DNA from: an uncultured Eubacteriales bacterium
Lineage (GTDB): Bacteria > Bacillota > Clostridia > Christensenellales > Aristaeellaceae
NCBI GenBank assembly: GCA_902773895.1
Contig: CACYGB010000016.1
Coordinates: 1-33,863 of the forward strand
Length of the DNA stretch: 33,863 nucleotides
Reading direction: 5' to 3'
Shown: positions 1 to 7,004 of the stretch, piece by piece
Position numbering within the stretch: the stretch's first letter is position 1
How the letters are laid out: each line of letters opens with the position of its first letter
The notes under the pieces: model-generated
What the model saw: the letters and a program-made list of their open reading frames with translations, nothing else
Database searches by the model: none
Told to the model about the DNA's origin: nothing
Translations under genes and position numbers: made by a program

Positions 1-40
1 GGATGCTTTGCCTGCGGTGAGATCAACCGAAACAAGCAAT

Positions 41-55
41 CTCCCCTGTGGGGAG
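41..55. repeat. Small inverted repeat near the left edge
   Basis: CTCCCC-TGT-GGGGAG forms a perfect 6-bp stem with a 3-base loop, with weaker flanking pairing (CAA/TTG). It could be the remnant of a terminator for a gene to the left of the window. No T-tract directly follows it, so its role is uncertain. The rest of 1-297 holds no convincing gene, only this hairpin and the two larger repeats. Confidence 0.35.
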
Positions 56-85
56 TTGCGCCGATTGAGGTTGCGGACCAATGTC

Positions 86-125
86 CCTGGTTCGGGGGTT
101 CGGGGGCTGAAGAAGCCCCCGGCAT
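86..125. repeat. 40-bp palindromic repeat, copy 1
   Basis: This copy is 40 bp long and matches the one at 234-273 except for a single T/C difference. Each copy contains a GGGGGCT-GAAG-AGCCCCC-type stem-loop and a preceding GGTTCGGGGG block. The spacing and palindromic core resemble REP-type intergenic elements. On the minus strand it lies downstream of galE and could also act in transcript ending or mRNA stabilisation, although no good T-tract follows. No coding function is seen here. Confidence 0.7.
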
Positions 126-233
126 CTTCGTGCTGCCAAAGTCTCTCCTGCCGATATAAAAGCTTCAGGCGCATATTGTTTGTTTTTACCAAGTGCGCGG
201 CATCGCCAAAAACAGGTCCAGGACCCGGCGGGT

Positions 234-273
234 CCTGGTTCGGGGGTCCGGGGGCTGAAGAAGCCCCCGGCAT
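234..273. repeat. 40-bp palindromic repeat, copy 2
   Basis: Second copy of the 40-bp element, one mismatch from copy 1 and in the same orientation. Just to its left, and overlapping its start, lies a further inverted repeat (CCAGGACCCG/CGGGTCCTGG, about 217-237), so this copy can form two neighbouring hairpins. It lies 24 bp downstream of the galE stop codon on the minus strand. It may be the transcript end of galE or a dispersed genome repeat. Confidence 0.7.
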
Positions 274-297
274 ATCCCGCCAATCGCACTTATCGGC

Positions 298-1314
298 TCA
301 CTTGTCCCCAAATCCCTGCGGGTTCTGTTTCTGCCAGTTCCAGGCGTCGCGGCACATGGCGGTCATATCCCGCTTGGCCTGCCAGTGCAGTTTTTCCCGG
401 GCCTTGGCAGGATCGGCGTAGCACACGGCGATGTCGCCGGGGCGCCGGGGCGTGATTTCGTAGGGGATGGTCAGGTTATTGGCTTTTTCAAAGCTGTGCA
501 CGATGTCCAGCACGCTGTAGGGCGTGCCGGTGCCCAGGTTGAAGATTTCGACGCCGGTGTGCTCCGCGGCGTATTCGATGGCGGCCAGATGGCCTTCCGC
601 CAGGTCCATCACGTGGATGTAATCCCTCTCGCCGGTGCCGTCCCGGGTCGGATAGTCGTTGCCGAACACCCGCAGGTGATCCAGCTTGCCGGAAGCCACC
701 TGGCAGATATAGGGCATCAGGTTGTTGGGGATGCCGGCGGGATCCTCGCCGATGCGGCCGCTTTCATGGGCGCCGATGGGGTTAAAGTAGCGCAGCAGCA
801 CAAAGGACCTGGTGGAGTCGGCGGCGGCCACGTCGGTCAGGATCCGTTCGCTGATCCACTTGGTCCAGCCGTAGGGGTTGGTGCAGCCGGTGGGAAAGTC
901 CTCCCGCAGGGGCATTTCCTGGTTGGTGCCGTACACAGTGGCGGAGGAGGAAAACACCAGCACCCGGCAGCCGAACCGCGGCATCACGCGGCACAGCGTC
1001 ATGGTGGCGTCCAGGTTGTTTTGGTAATAATCCAGGGGCTTGGCCACGGATTCGCCCACGGCTTTCAGCCCGGCAAAATGGATCACGGCGTCGGGGCGGT
1101 ACTGCTCAAACACGGCGGTCACGGCCGCTTCGTCTGTGCAGTCGCCCACCACCAGGGGGGCTTTTTTGCCGGTCAGTGCTTCCACGCGGCGCAGCGCTTC
1201 CGGGCTGGCGTTGTATAAATTGTCCAGAGCCACCACTTCGTGACCCGCGTTGAGAAGGCACAGAGCCGTATGAGAACCGATGTAACCGGCGCCGCCGGTG
1301 AGCAATACCCGCAT
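298..1314 (-). CDS. galE: UDP-glucose 4-epimerase
   Basis: This is the NAD-dependent epimerase that interconverts UDP-glucose and UDP-galactose in the cytoplasm. It serves the Leloir pathway and supplies sugar nucleotides for surface polysaccharides. The 338-residue product has the usual family length. The Rossmann motif GGAGYIG lies at residues 7-13. The SDR active site is visible as the serine run at 122-124 and Y148-x3-K152 (NPYGWTK). The start at 1314 is chosen because MRVLLTGG opens the family and a GAGAGGA ribosome site lies upstream. The open frame reaches further upstream, but that stretch covers the promoter. The gene stands alone and diverges from the metallophosphoesterase gene. 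Family identity is clear; substrate preference (glucose or N-acetyl forms) cannot be read from sequence. Confidence 0.96.
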   Translation of the reverse strand: MRVLLTGGAGYIGSHTALCLLNAGHEVVALDNLYNASPEALRRVEALTGKKAPLVVGDCTDEAAVTAVFEQYRPDAVIHFAGLKAVGESVAKPLDYYQNNLDATMTLCRVMPRFGCRVLVFSSSATVYGTNQEMPLREDFPTGCTNPYGWTKWISERILTDVAAADSTRSFVLLRYFNPIGAHESGRIGEDPAGIPNNLMPYICQVASGKLDHLRVFGNDYPTRDGTGERDYIHVMDLAEGHLAAIEYAAEHTGVEIFNLGTGTPYSVLDIVHSFEKANNLTIPYEITPRRPGDIAVCYADPAKAREKLHWQAKRDMTAMCRDAWNWQKQNPQGFGDK

Positions 1315-1348
1315 TTGATCCGCCGTCCTCTCTGAAATGGTTGCCTTT

Positions 1349-1377
1349 ATTATAACGAATGCGGCATCCGGTGTCAA
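1349..1377 (-). promoter_or_regulatory. Consensus sigma-A promoter of galE
   Basis: On the minus strand TTGACA (1372-1377), a 17-bp spacer and TATAAT (1349-1354) match the vegetative consensus perfectly. The -10 box lies 34 bp before the galE ATG. This suggests strong expression. Confidence 0.9.
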
Positions 1378-1402
1378 TCGAGGAAAAAGAAAATTGGCAT
1401 CA

Positions 1403-1431
1403 TTGCGCGGGGGTTGGAAATATGATATGAT
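1403..1431 (+). promoter_or_regulatory. Promoter of the metallophosphoesterase gene
   Basis: TTGCGC (1403-1408), a 17-bp spacer and TATGAT (1426-1431) lie 25 bp before the chosen ATG. The -35 box is poor and the -10 box good. It points away from the galE promoter, with only 25 bp between the two. Confidence 0.6.
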
Positions 1432-1456
1432 GAAACCCGAAAGGAGGCGGATGCGC

Positions 1457-2311
1457 ATGGAGACCCGGAAAGGCGGAAAAGCGGGAAAACCAACTCTGCT
1501 GGGGAAGCTGCTGGCGATGCTGCCGGTTTCCTGCGCGCTGCTGTATCCTTTGTATCTGGCGGCGCAGCTGGACACGGTGGAAGCGCATTACCGGAACGGA
1601 GCGCTGCCGCGGGAATTTGGCGGGCTGCGTGTCGCTTACGTTTCCGATATTCATTACGGCGCTTTTTTGAAGGAGGATCGGGTGCGCGCGCTGGTGCGCA
1701 GGGTCAACACCCTGCAGCCGGATCTGATCCTGCTGGGCGGCGATTACGGGGACGATTCGGAAACGGCCATCCGCTTTTTTGAGCTTGCGCCTTCTTTTCG
1801 GGCGCGCTTTGGTGTCATCGCCGCAGTGGGCAACCACGACCGGACGCTGCCCGAAAGCAACCTGGGCAGGCTGACGGCGGCCATGGCCGGGGACGGCGTC
1901 ATTCCACTGGTCAACGACGTATGGACGCTGGAGAAAGACGGAAAACGCCTGGCGGTGGCCGGCGTGGACGATTATTTCAACGGGCATCCCGATATAGATA
2001 AGGTCAGCGCCCTGTGCCGGGACGCCGATTTTACCGTGTTCATTCCCCATAATCCGGACATCCTGCCCAGGACGCTGGGGCACGGTCCGTTTTACCAGCT
2101 GGCCCTGTGCGGCCACACCCACGGGGGACAGGTGACGCTGTTTGGCCATTCCGTTCACTGCTCTACGGAAACCGGGGACCGGTACCGCTCCGGCTGGTAT
2201 CATGAGCGCGGGGCGGATATTCTGGTCAGCAACGGCGTGGGCACCTCCGGCTTTCCCGTGCGGCTGGGCGCCAGGCCGCAGATTCACCTGCTGACGCTGA
2301 AAACTGAATAA
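1457..2311 (+). CDS. Membrane-anchored metallophosphoesterase (YkuE/YaeI-like)
   Basis: This is a calcineurin-like phosphoesterase of 284 residues. Its family includes enzymes acting on UDP-diacylglucosamine or other phosphoesters at the membrane; the substrate here is unknown. One hydrophobic segment at about residues 17-37 anchors the N-terminus. The metal-binding motifs are complete and in order: DIH (64-66), GGD (94-96), GNHD (125-128) and, near the C-terminus, GHTHGGQ. The start at 1457 is preferred because AAGGAGG (1441-1447) is 9 bases upstream. The in-frame ATG at 1451 is only 3 bases from that site, and those further upstream overlap the promoter. It is a single gene ended by the hairpin at 2316. 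Confidence 0.92.
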   Translation: METRKGGKAGKPTLLGKLLAMLPVSCALLYPLYLAAQLDTVEAHYRNGALPREFGGLRVAYVSDIHYGAFLKEDRVRALVRRVNTLQPDLILLGGDYGDDSETAIRFFELAPSFRARFGVIAAVGNHDRTLPESNLGRLTAAMAGDGVIPLVNDVWTLEKDGKRLAVAGVDDYFNGHPDIDKVSALCRDADFTVFIPHNPDILPRTLGHGPFYQLALCGHTHGGQVTLFGHSVHCSTETGDRYRSGWYHERGADILVSNGVGTSGFPVRLGARPQIHLLTLKTE

Positions 2312-2315
2312 GCAA

Positions 2316-2342
2316 AATCCCGAAGCGGTACGCTTCGGGATT
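2316..2342. terminator. Bidirectional terminator
   Basis: AATCCCGAAGCG-GTA-CGCTTCGGGATT is a perfect 12-bp stem. It starts 5 bases after the metallophosphoesterase stop and lies 52 bases past the end of the convergent HPr-like gene. T-rich sequence follows on both strands. Confidence 0.85.
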
Positions 2343-2393
2343 ATTCTGTATGATAAACGCCGGATGGCGGCAGGATGCCCTTCCGGGGCAGGG

Positions 2394-2645
2394 TCACTGG
2401 GGATCGGGCACGATGAAGGAATCAATGGCCGTCAGGAATTTGGGGTACAGGTTTTCATCCAGCTCGCTGATGTCCAGGTACATGGAATTCCGGGCGGAAT
2501 ACATCATGGCCAGGATGCCCAGGGTGGATTTGGGGTCGATGCAGAATTTTTCGGAGCGCAGGTACAGCTCGTAAGGATATTCCTTGCAGATGGCGCTCAG
2601 GTGTTCGGCTTCTTTCATGGAATCGACGTGGATGTGGACGTTCAT
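2394..2645 (-). CDS. HPr-like protein lacking the active-site histidine
   Basis: This 83-residue protein has the length and pattern of the phosphotransferase carrier HPr. The segment DPKSTLGIL (residues 37-45) matches the regulatory-serine region of HPr (KSIMG), so Ser40 corresponds to Ser46. The region where HPr carries GIHARPA with His15 reads instead DSMKEAEH, so the histidine phosphorylated by enzyme I is missing. It therefore resembles Crh of Bacillus in lacking His15 and keeping the serine, and probably signals or regulates rather than passing phosphate to sugars. That role is inference. The start at 2645 is fixed by AAGGAGG upstream; the frame continues upstream but has no ribosome site there. 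It is a single gene with its own promoter. Confidence 0.8.
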   Translation of the reverse strand: MNVHIHVDSMKEAEHLSAICKEYPYELYLRSEKFCIDPKSTLGILAMMYSARNSMYLDISELDENLYPKFLTAIDSFIVPDPQ

Positions 2646-2729
2646 TTTTGTATCCTCCTTATGCGGATAAACCGCGGATTTTGTCGTGTTTGCCGGGGCC
2701 GGAAGCGTTTCCGCCACCCCGGAAGGTGC

Positions 2730-2758
2730 ATTATAGCAAACAGCTGCCGGAAAAGCAA
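2730..2758 (-). promoter_or_regulatory. Promoter of the HPr-like gene
   Basis: On the minus strand TTGCTT (2753-2758), a 17-bp spacer and TATAAT (2730-2735) lie 84 bp before the ATG, leaving a leader of about 78 bases. The remaining DNA up to the divergent promoter (2759-2878) holds only an imperfect inverted repeat around 2806-2821 (TGTACA...GGTACA), which could be an operator. Confidence 0.75.
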
Positions 2759-2878
2759 GATGGGAAAAGTGCCGGTTTTTTCGCGCGGGAATTGAGCAAA
2801 ATGTACAATTTGGTACAGATCATGACAATGCAAAATCCGGAAACAGATCCTCCATTTTTCTGAAATGGGCGAATTCCC

Positions 2879-2907
2879 TTGCGAAACGGCCGGCAGCATG
2901 GTACAAT
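2879..2907 (+). promoter_or_regulatory. Promoter of the MATE operon
   Basis: TTGCGA (2879-2884), a 17-bp spacer and TACAAT (2902-2907) lie 32 bp before the ATG at 2940. This supports starting the transporter there and not at the upstream in-frame ATG at 2865, which precedes the promoter. Confidence 0.65.
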
Positions 2908-2939
2908 ATCCTTTGATTCTGATTCTGCCGAGGTCATCC

Positions 2940-4328
2940 ATGAAGGAGAGCACGAGAAAGATTTTCCGCTGGGAAGGGGACTTTTCCCGGAAGCTGGTGC
3001 GGATCGCGCTGCCCATTGCCCTGCAGAACCTGGTGGCCGCCTCCGCCCACATTGTGGACGGGCTGATGGTGGCCGGGCTGGGGGACGCGCATTACGCCGC
3101 CGTGACCCAGGCGGGGCGGTATTCCTTTTTGTTTCAGCTGTTTCTGTTTGGCGCGGCGTCCGGCACGTCCATCTTTATTTCCCAGTTCTGGGGCAAACGT
3201 GACGTGCAGGGCATCCGCAAGGTGATGAGCCTTTGCCTGCGCATCACGGTGGGGCTGGCGCTGGTTTTCCTGCTGGGCGCCGTGCTGTTTCCCCGGCAGA
3301 TCATGAGCCTGTTTTTGCAGGAGGGGATCAGCCGAGATCTGGCGGCGGAATACCTGTCCTGGGTGGGGCTCAATTATCTTTTCTCCGGCATGGACATTGT
3401 CTATTCCAACGCCCTGCGCTCCACCGGGCGGCCCACGGTGGCCATGACGGCGGGCATTGCGGGCATCGCCACCAACACCCTGGCGAATTACACCCTGATC
3501 TATGGCCATTTCGGTTTTCCGGCCCTGGGGGTGAAGGGAGCGGCCATCGCCACCGTGCTGGCGGCGGCGGTTTCCCTGACGGTGAACGTGCTGTACACCT
3601 ACCGCCATGCCCAGCCCGGCGCCATCCGGCTCCGGGAGTTGAAAATGCCGGGAAGGGATTTTACCCTGGCCTACATCCGGCGCGTACTGCCGGTGGTGGC
3701 CAATGAGGGCATGTGGTCCCTGGGCATCACCGCCTACGGCGTATTTTACGGCATGCTGGGCAATGTGGCGGTGAACGCCATCGGTGTGTACAACAACATC
3801 GAGCAGCTGATGACGGTGCTGGTGTTCGGCGTGGTGAACGCCACGGCCATCCTGATCGGCAACAGCATCGGCGCGGGGGACAGGGACGGCGCCATTCTGA
3901 CGTCCCGGCGGATGCTGATGGCGGTGGAGGTGCTGGCGGCGCTGACCGGCGCGCTGCTGATCGCGCTGCGGTACCCCATTCTGTCGCTGTTTGGCAAACT
4001 GTCGCCGGAAACCCTGGCCAGCGCGGCCCGGATCCTGCTGATCGCGGGATGCATGATGCCTTTCCGTTTTTTCAACACCATCAACATCGTGGGCGTTCTG
4101 CGCGCGGGTGGCGACACCTTGTTTTCCATGGTGCTGGACGGCGGCTCGGTGTGGGTGATCGGCGTTCCCTGCGTGGCGCTGGCCACGCTGGTGCTGAAGC
4201 TGCCCATCGAAGGCGTGTTCATTTTCAGCTTTTTCGAGGAACTGTTCAAAATCGGCGTGGGCCTGCCGCGGTTCCTCAGCGGCAAATGGCTCAATAACCT
4301 GACCACCATCAATAAGGAAGGGGCCTGA
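2940..4328 (+). CDS. MATE-family multidrug/Na+-type efflux transporter
   Basis: This is an integral membrane exporter of the MATE (MatE/NorM/DinF) superfamily with 462 residues, the normal length. The protein is a succession of about 12 hydrophobic segments. The N-terminal pattern of a charged stretch, then LVRIALPIALQNLV and a region with VDGLMVAGLGD, is characteristic. The second half repeats the fold, starting near the segment with VLPVVANEGMWSLG. Substrates cannot be predicted; drugs, flavins and metabolites are known for relatives. The start is set by a promoter just upstream and a weak GAGGT site 5 bases before the ATG. It heads a tight four-gene operon; the next gene starts 5 bases after its stop, and its own last codons carry that gene's ribosome site. 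Confidence 0.93.
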   Translation: MKESTRKIFRWEGDFSRKLVRIALPIALQNLVAASAHIVDGLMVAGLGDAHYAAVTQAGRYSFLFQLFLFGAASGTSIFISQFWGKRDVQGIRKVMSLCLRITVGLALVFLLGAVLFPRQIMSLFLQEGISRDLAAEYLSWVGLNYLFSGMDIVYSNALRSTGRPTVAMTAGIAGIATNTLANYTLIYGHFGFPALGVKGAAIATVLAAAVSLTVNVLYTYRHAQPGAIRLRELKMPGRDFTLAYIRRVLPVVANEGMWSLGITAYGVFYGMLGNVAVNAIGVYNNIEQLMTVLVFGVVNATAILIGNSIGAGDRDGAILTSRRMLMAVEVLAALTGALLIALRYPILSLFGKLSPETLASAARILLIAGCMMPFRFFNTINIVGVLRAGGDTLFSMVLDGGSVWVIGVPCVALATLVLKLPIEGVFIFSFFEELFKIGVGLPRFLSGKWLNNLTTINKEGA

Positions 4329-4333
4329 CGCGT

Positions 4334-5164
4334 GTGGACGGCATCGAACTGGTGATCAAAATCGGCTCCATGGCGCTGATCCGCCGGGAGGACAATGACA
4401 TCGACTACAACATTTTTTCCCGGCTCAGCGCGGAGCTGCGGCCCGGGATGCTGCTGGTGTCCTCCGGCGCCACGGAAATCGGCCGGGTGGACTATATGAA
4501 GCGGTTCGGCCATGCGCTGGACGGCGATCCGGAGCAGAATAAAACGGATTATTCCGCCCAAGGGCAGGCCATCCTGATGGAAACCTACCGCCGGTTCATC
4601 CGCCCGGAATACGGGGTGCGGCAGGTGCTGGTGGAGCACAATCATTTCAACGATCCCCAAAAGCGCCGCCATTTGTACGAAATGCTGCAGCGGGCCGCCC
4701 GGCAGGGCGCCATTCCCATCATCAATTACAACGACTGCGTCAGCGACGAAGAAAACCGCAAAATGGAATTGAGCAACCTGCTGTCCCAGCATCCCGATTC
4801 CCCGGTGGTGGAGTGCGTGGATAATGATGAAACGGCGGCTGTGGTGGCGGAACTGGTGCACACGAAGCAGTTGATCCTGCTGACCTCCACCGAAGGTATC
4901 TACGCCGATCCCCGGGACCCGGCCACCCTGGTGCGGGAAATCACCGCGCCGGATGAAAAGGGGCTGGAGGAGGCCGTGCGCAAATGGCAGGCCCATTGTG
5001 TGGGCGCATCCCGGGCCGGCGCCAACGGCGCAGGGGCCAAGCTGGAATACGCGCTGCGCTCGGCCAAATCGGGGGTGGAGGTATTCATCGCCCATGCCCG
5101 GCACCCGATCCAAAAGATTCTCAGCGGCAATGTGAACTGTACCCGCATTGCCATTGAACAATAA
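4334..5164 (+). CDS. Amino-acid-kinase family protein, glutamate 5-kinase-like, without PUA domain
   Basis: This 276-residue protein has the amino acid kinase fold and resembles glutamate 5-kinase (ProB) most. It opens with VIKIGS (nucleotide-binding Lys9 and Gly11). It continues with LLVSSGATEIGR, the Q-G-Q-A-I-L block, IPIINYNDCVSD, DNDETAAVVAEL and LLTSTEGIYADPRD. All of these are ProB signature regions. The C-terminal PUA domain of many ProB proteins is absent, and no proA lies nearby. The first signature reads KIGSMAL where ProB usually has KIGSSSL. Proline synthesis is therefore possible but not certain; a different small carboxylate or amino acid could be the substrate. The GTG start at 4334 has the ribosome site AAGGAAGGGG inside the end of the MATE gene. 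Confidence 0.8.
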   Translation: MDGIELVIKIGSMALIRREDNDIDYNIFSRLSAELRPGMLLVSSGATEIGRVDYMKRFGHALDGDPEQNKTDYSAQGQAILMETYRRFIRPEYGVRQVLVEHNHFNDPQKRRHLYEMLQRAARQGAIPIINYNDCVSDEENRKMELSNLLSQHPDSPVVECVDNDETAAVVAELVHTKQLILLTSTEGIYADPRDPATLVREITAPDEKGLEEAVRKWQAHCVGASRAGANGAGAKLEYALRSAKSGVEVFIAHARHPIQKILSGNVNCTRIAIEQ

Positions 5165-5178
5165 GGAGGAAACAAACC

Positions 5179-5430
5179 ATGATTGATCCCCGCTATGATA
5201 CCCAACTGCTCATCGAAGGCCACGATCTGGACGAGGACGACATCCGGGATTATTTCCTGGAGCACCTGGCCGGCGACTGCCTGCTGGTGGTGGGCGACGA
5301 TGAGCTGATCAAGATCCACTTCCACACCAACAAGCCCTGGGAAGTGCTGGAATACTGCTCCACTCTGGGCGAAATTCACGACATCGTGGTGGAAGACATG
5401 GACCGCCAGTCCCGGGGCCTGCAGGGCTAA
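5179..5430 (+). CDS. Stand-alone C-terminal-type domain of the FakA/YloV (DAK) family
   Basis: This short 83-residue protein aligns by eye with the last part of the fatty-acid kinase FakA/YloV. The shared pattern is YDTQLLIEG, then a helix, CLLVVGDDELIKIHFHTNKPWEVLEY, G-E-I-H-D-I and a final Met-Asp-x-Gln. The N-terminal DhaL ATP-binding domain of FakA is absent and is not encoded nearby, so it is unlikely to be a kinase alone. Small independent proteins of this type are known to be annotated in Clostridia with unclear function. AAGGAGG lies 8 bases before the ATG, and the gap to the kinase-like gene is 14 bases. Co-transcription suggests that it partners the kinase-like protein or binds a lipid or acyl ligand; this is inference. 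Confidence 0.75.
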   Translation: MIDPRYDTQLLIEGHDLDEDDIRDYFLEHLAGDCLLVVGDDELIKIHFHTNKPWEVLEYCSTLGEIHDIVVEDMDRQSRGLQG

Positions 5431-5454
5431 AGCGGAAAGAGGCGGACGTTTTTC

Positions 5455-6006
5455 TTGAGAAGAGAATACATTGGCACCGCGCTGAGCATGATCGGCATGG
5501 TGCTCAACGTGATCGCCTTTCACGCCCGGAAAAAGCGTACGCTGCTGATCCTGCATTTCGCGGCGACGGCGTTCCACATGTGCTCCTACGTTTTCTCCGG
5601 CGGCGGCATGGGCATCTGGCTGAACCTGGTGTTCCTGTTCCGGTGCGTGCTGTTCCTGAAAGCGGAAAACAAAAGCAGGGAGGTTCGCAAGCACATCTAT
5701 TACTGGGTGTGCGCCGCCTGCGTGGCCGCGTACGTGATCTTCACGGCGGTGAACAGGCCGCCGCTGAGCGACTGCCTGTGGAGCGCCATTCCCATCATCG
5801 GCGCGTTCTTTGGCACCTGGTCCTTCGTGCAAAGCGACATGGTGAAGCTGCGGTATATCAAAATGGCCGATTCCGCTTCGTGGCTGCTGTATAACGGGCA
5901 CGTGGGCATCGGCGCCCTGGGCGGCTTCCTGGGCGAGGTGTTCAACGTGATTTCCATGCTGCTGGCCATTCGCAGAGAAAAAACGGAACGATTGAAAACA
6001 ACATGA
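5455..6006 (+). CDS. YgjV-family inner-membrane protein
   Basis: This integral membrane protein of 183 residues has about six hydrophobic segments. It resembles the YgjV family, whose function is not established. Recognisable features are the N-terminal IGTALSMIGMVLNVIAF segment, the F-H-M-C-S-Y region after the second helix and a C-terminal segment ending in NVISMLLAIRR. A TTG start at 5455 is chosen because AAAGAGG lies about 12 bases upstream and it is the first start after the previous gene. The next ATG, at 5489, would cut into the first membrane segment. It is the last gene of the operon, 24 bases after the FakA-like gene, and is followed by a strong hairpin. Confidence 0.75.
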   Translation: MRREYIGTALSMIGMVLNVIAFHARKKRTLLILHFAATAFHMCSYVFSGGGMGIWLNLVFLFRCVLFLKAENKSREVRKHIYYWVCAACVAAYVIFTAVNRPPLSDCLWSAIPIIGAFFGTWSFVQSDMVKLRYIKMADSASWLLYNGHVGIGALGGFLGEVFNVISMLLAIRREKTERLKTT

Positions 6007-6048
6007 AAAAGGCATCCTCTGCCAGTCGGTCAGGGGATGCCTTTTTTT
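6006..6048. terminator. Bidirectional terminator overlapping the glycosyltransferase 3' end
   Basis: AAAAAGGCATCC and GGATGCCTTTTTTT form a strong stem around a loop of about 16 bases. It ends the MATE operon on the plus strand. On the minus strand the loop contains the stop codon (6030-6032), and the last codons of the glycosyltransferase make up one arm. Confidence 0.85.
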
Positions 6049-6977
6049 CGGATGCGTTTTTTGAAAAGAATGCAAACCAGATGGAACAGCCATGGGCAAA
6101 AGCGGTACAAATGGAAAAGCATGATTCGTTTGCGGGATAAGAACGAAACAGATGCCGGGGCCGCTTTCAGTACAGACTTGCATTGCGCCGAATACTGTTC
6201 TTTTTCACCCATGGCCATCAGATACAAGAGCGCGCCTTTCACCGTGGCGTGATATGCGGCCTCGTCATAGCCCCACTGCTTTAAATCCGCGCTGTACAGG
6301 CTGATCATTTCATAGTGATCCGTGGCTGCTTTCCGGCTGCGCTGCCGGGAAATGCTGCCTTTCCTGTAAGTATAGTGGTAGAGCATGGCATTGGAGAGAA
6401 AGACAGTCTTTGCCCGATCAATGAGCCGGTGCGTGGAGCCAATGTCTTCATAATACCGGCCCGGCGGAAACTGGAAATCGCTGAACAAGGAGGCACGACA
6501 GCATTTGTTCCACACGGCATGGCCAAACTGATCCAGATGCAGAATCGCTTCCCCGGAGGAAAAACAGGTGTCCGCCATATGCGATAGAAAAGCGTATCGA
6601 TTTGGCCGATCCCCATTATAGGCGTTGAAAATCACCAGGTCAGCGTCATGGGCACTGGCCAGGGTATAGGGTAACAGACAAAAGTCCTTTTCTACCCAAT
6701 CATCGCTGTCCACGAACATCAGATAAGGGGCCCGGGCCAGTTTGATTCCTTTGTTGCGCGCTTGTGAAAGCCCGGCGTTTTGCTGATGAACGACCTGAAT
6801 TCGGTTATCCGTTTTTGCATATGCATCGCACAAATTGCCGGAGGCATCCGTGGAGCCGTCATCAATCAGAATGATTTCCAGTTCGTGCAGCGTTTGCCCG
6901 ATCAAGCTGTCAAGGCATCGCTTCAAGTACGGCGCCACATTGTATACCGGTACGATCACGCTTACCTTTGGCTGCAT
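6030..6977 (-). CDS. Family 2 glycosyltransferase
   Basis: This is a GT-A-fold glycosyltransferase of 315 residues that transfers a sugar from a nucleotide donor, probably onto a cell-surface glycan. The family signature is complete: VSVIVPVYN (5-13), the nucleotide site IDDGSTD (38-44), N-x-G-x-x-x-A-R-N (67-75) and the metal-binding DSDD (90-93). A C-terminal basic hydrophobic segment (about 285-305) may associate with the membrane. The start at 6977 has GGGAGGG five bases upstream. The gene is visibly AT-richer than its neighbours (one 60-base line counts 45% GC against about 70% in glyA). It is flanked by housekeeping genes with no other glycan genes, which points to lateral acquisition. 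Acceptor and donor are unknown. Confidence 0.92.
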   Translation of the reverse strand: MQPKVSVIVPVYNVAPYLKRCLDSLIGQTLHELEIILIDDGSTDASGNLCDAYAKTDNRIQVVHQQNAGLSQARNKGIKLARAPYLMFVDSDDWVEKDFCLLPYTLASAHDADLVIFNAYNGDRPNRYAFLSHMADTCFSSGEAILHLDQFGHAVWNKCCRASLFSDFQFPPGRYYEDIGSTHRLIDRAKTVFLSNAMLYHYTYRKGSISRQRSRKAATDHYEMISLYSADLKQWGYDEAAYHATVKGALLYLMAMGEKEQYSAQCKSVLKAAPASVSFLSRKRIMLFHLYRFCPWLFHLVCILFKKRIRKKGIP

Positions 6978-7004
6978 GGAACCCTCCCAGCAGGAAGAAA
7001 CATC

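Noticed and set aside
1-297. Short open frames on both strands at the left edge
   Set aside because: They run through the palindromic repeats, lack ribosome sites and show no protein-like composition.
2806-2821. Imperfect inverted repeat TGTACA...GGTACA between the HPr-like and MATE promoters
   Set aside because: Too imperfect to claim as an operator; mentioned only as a possibility.
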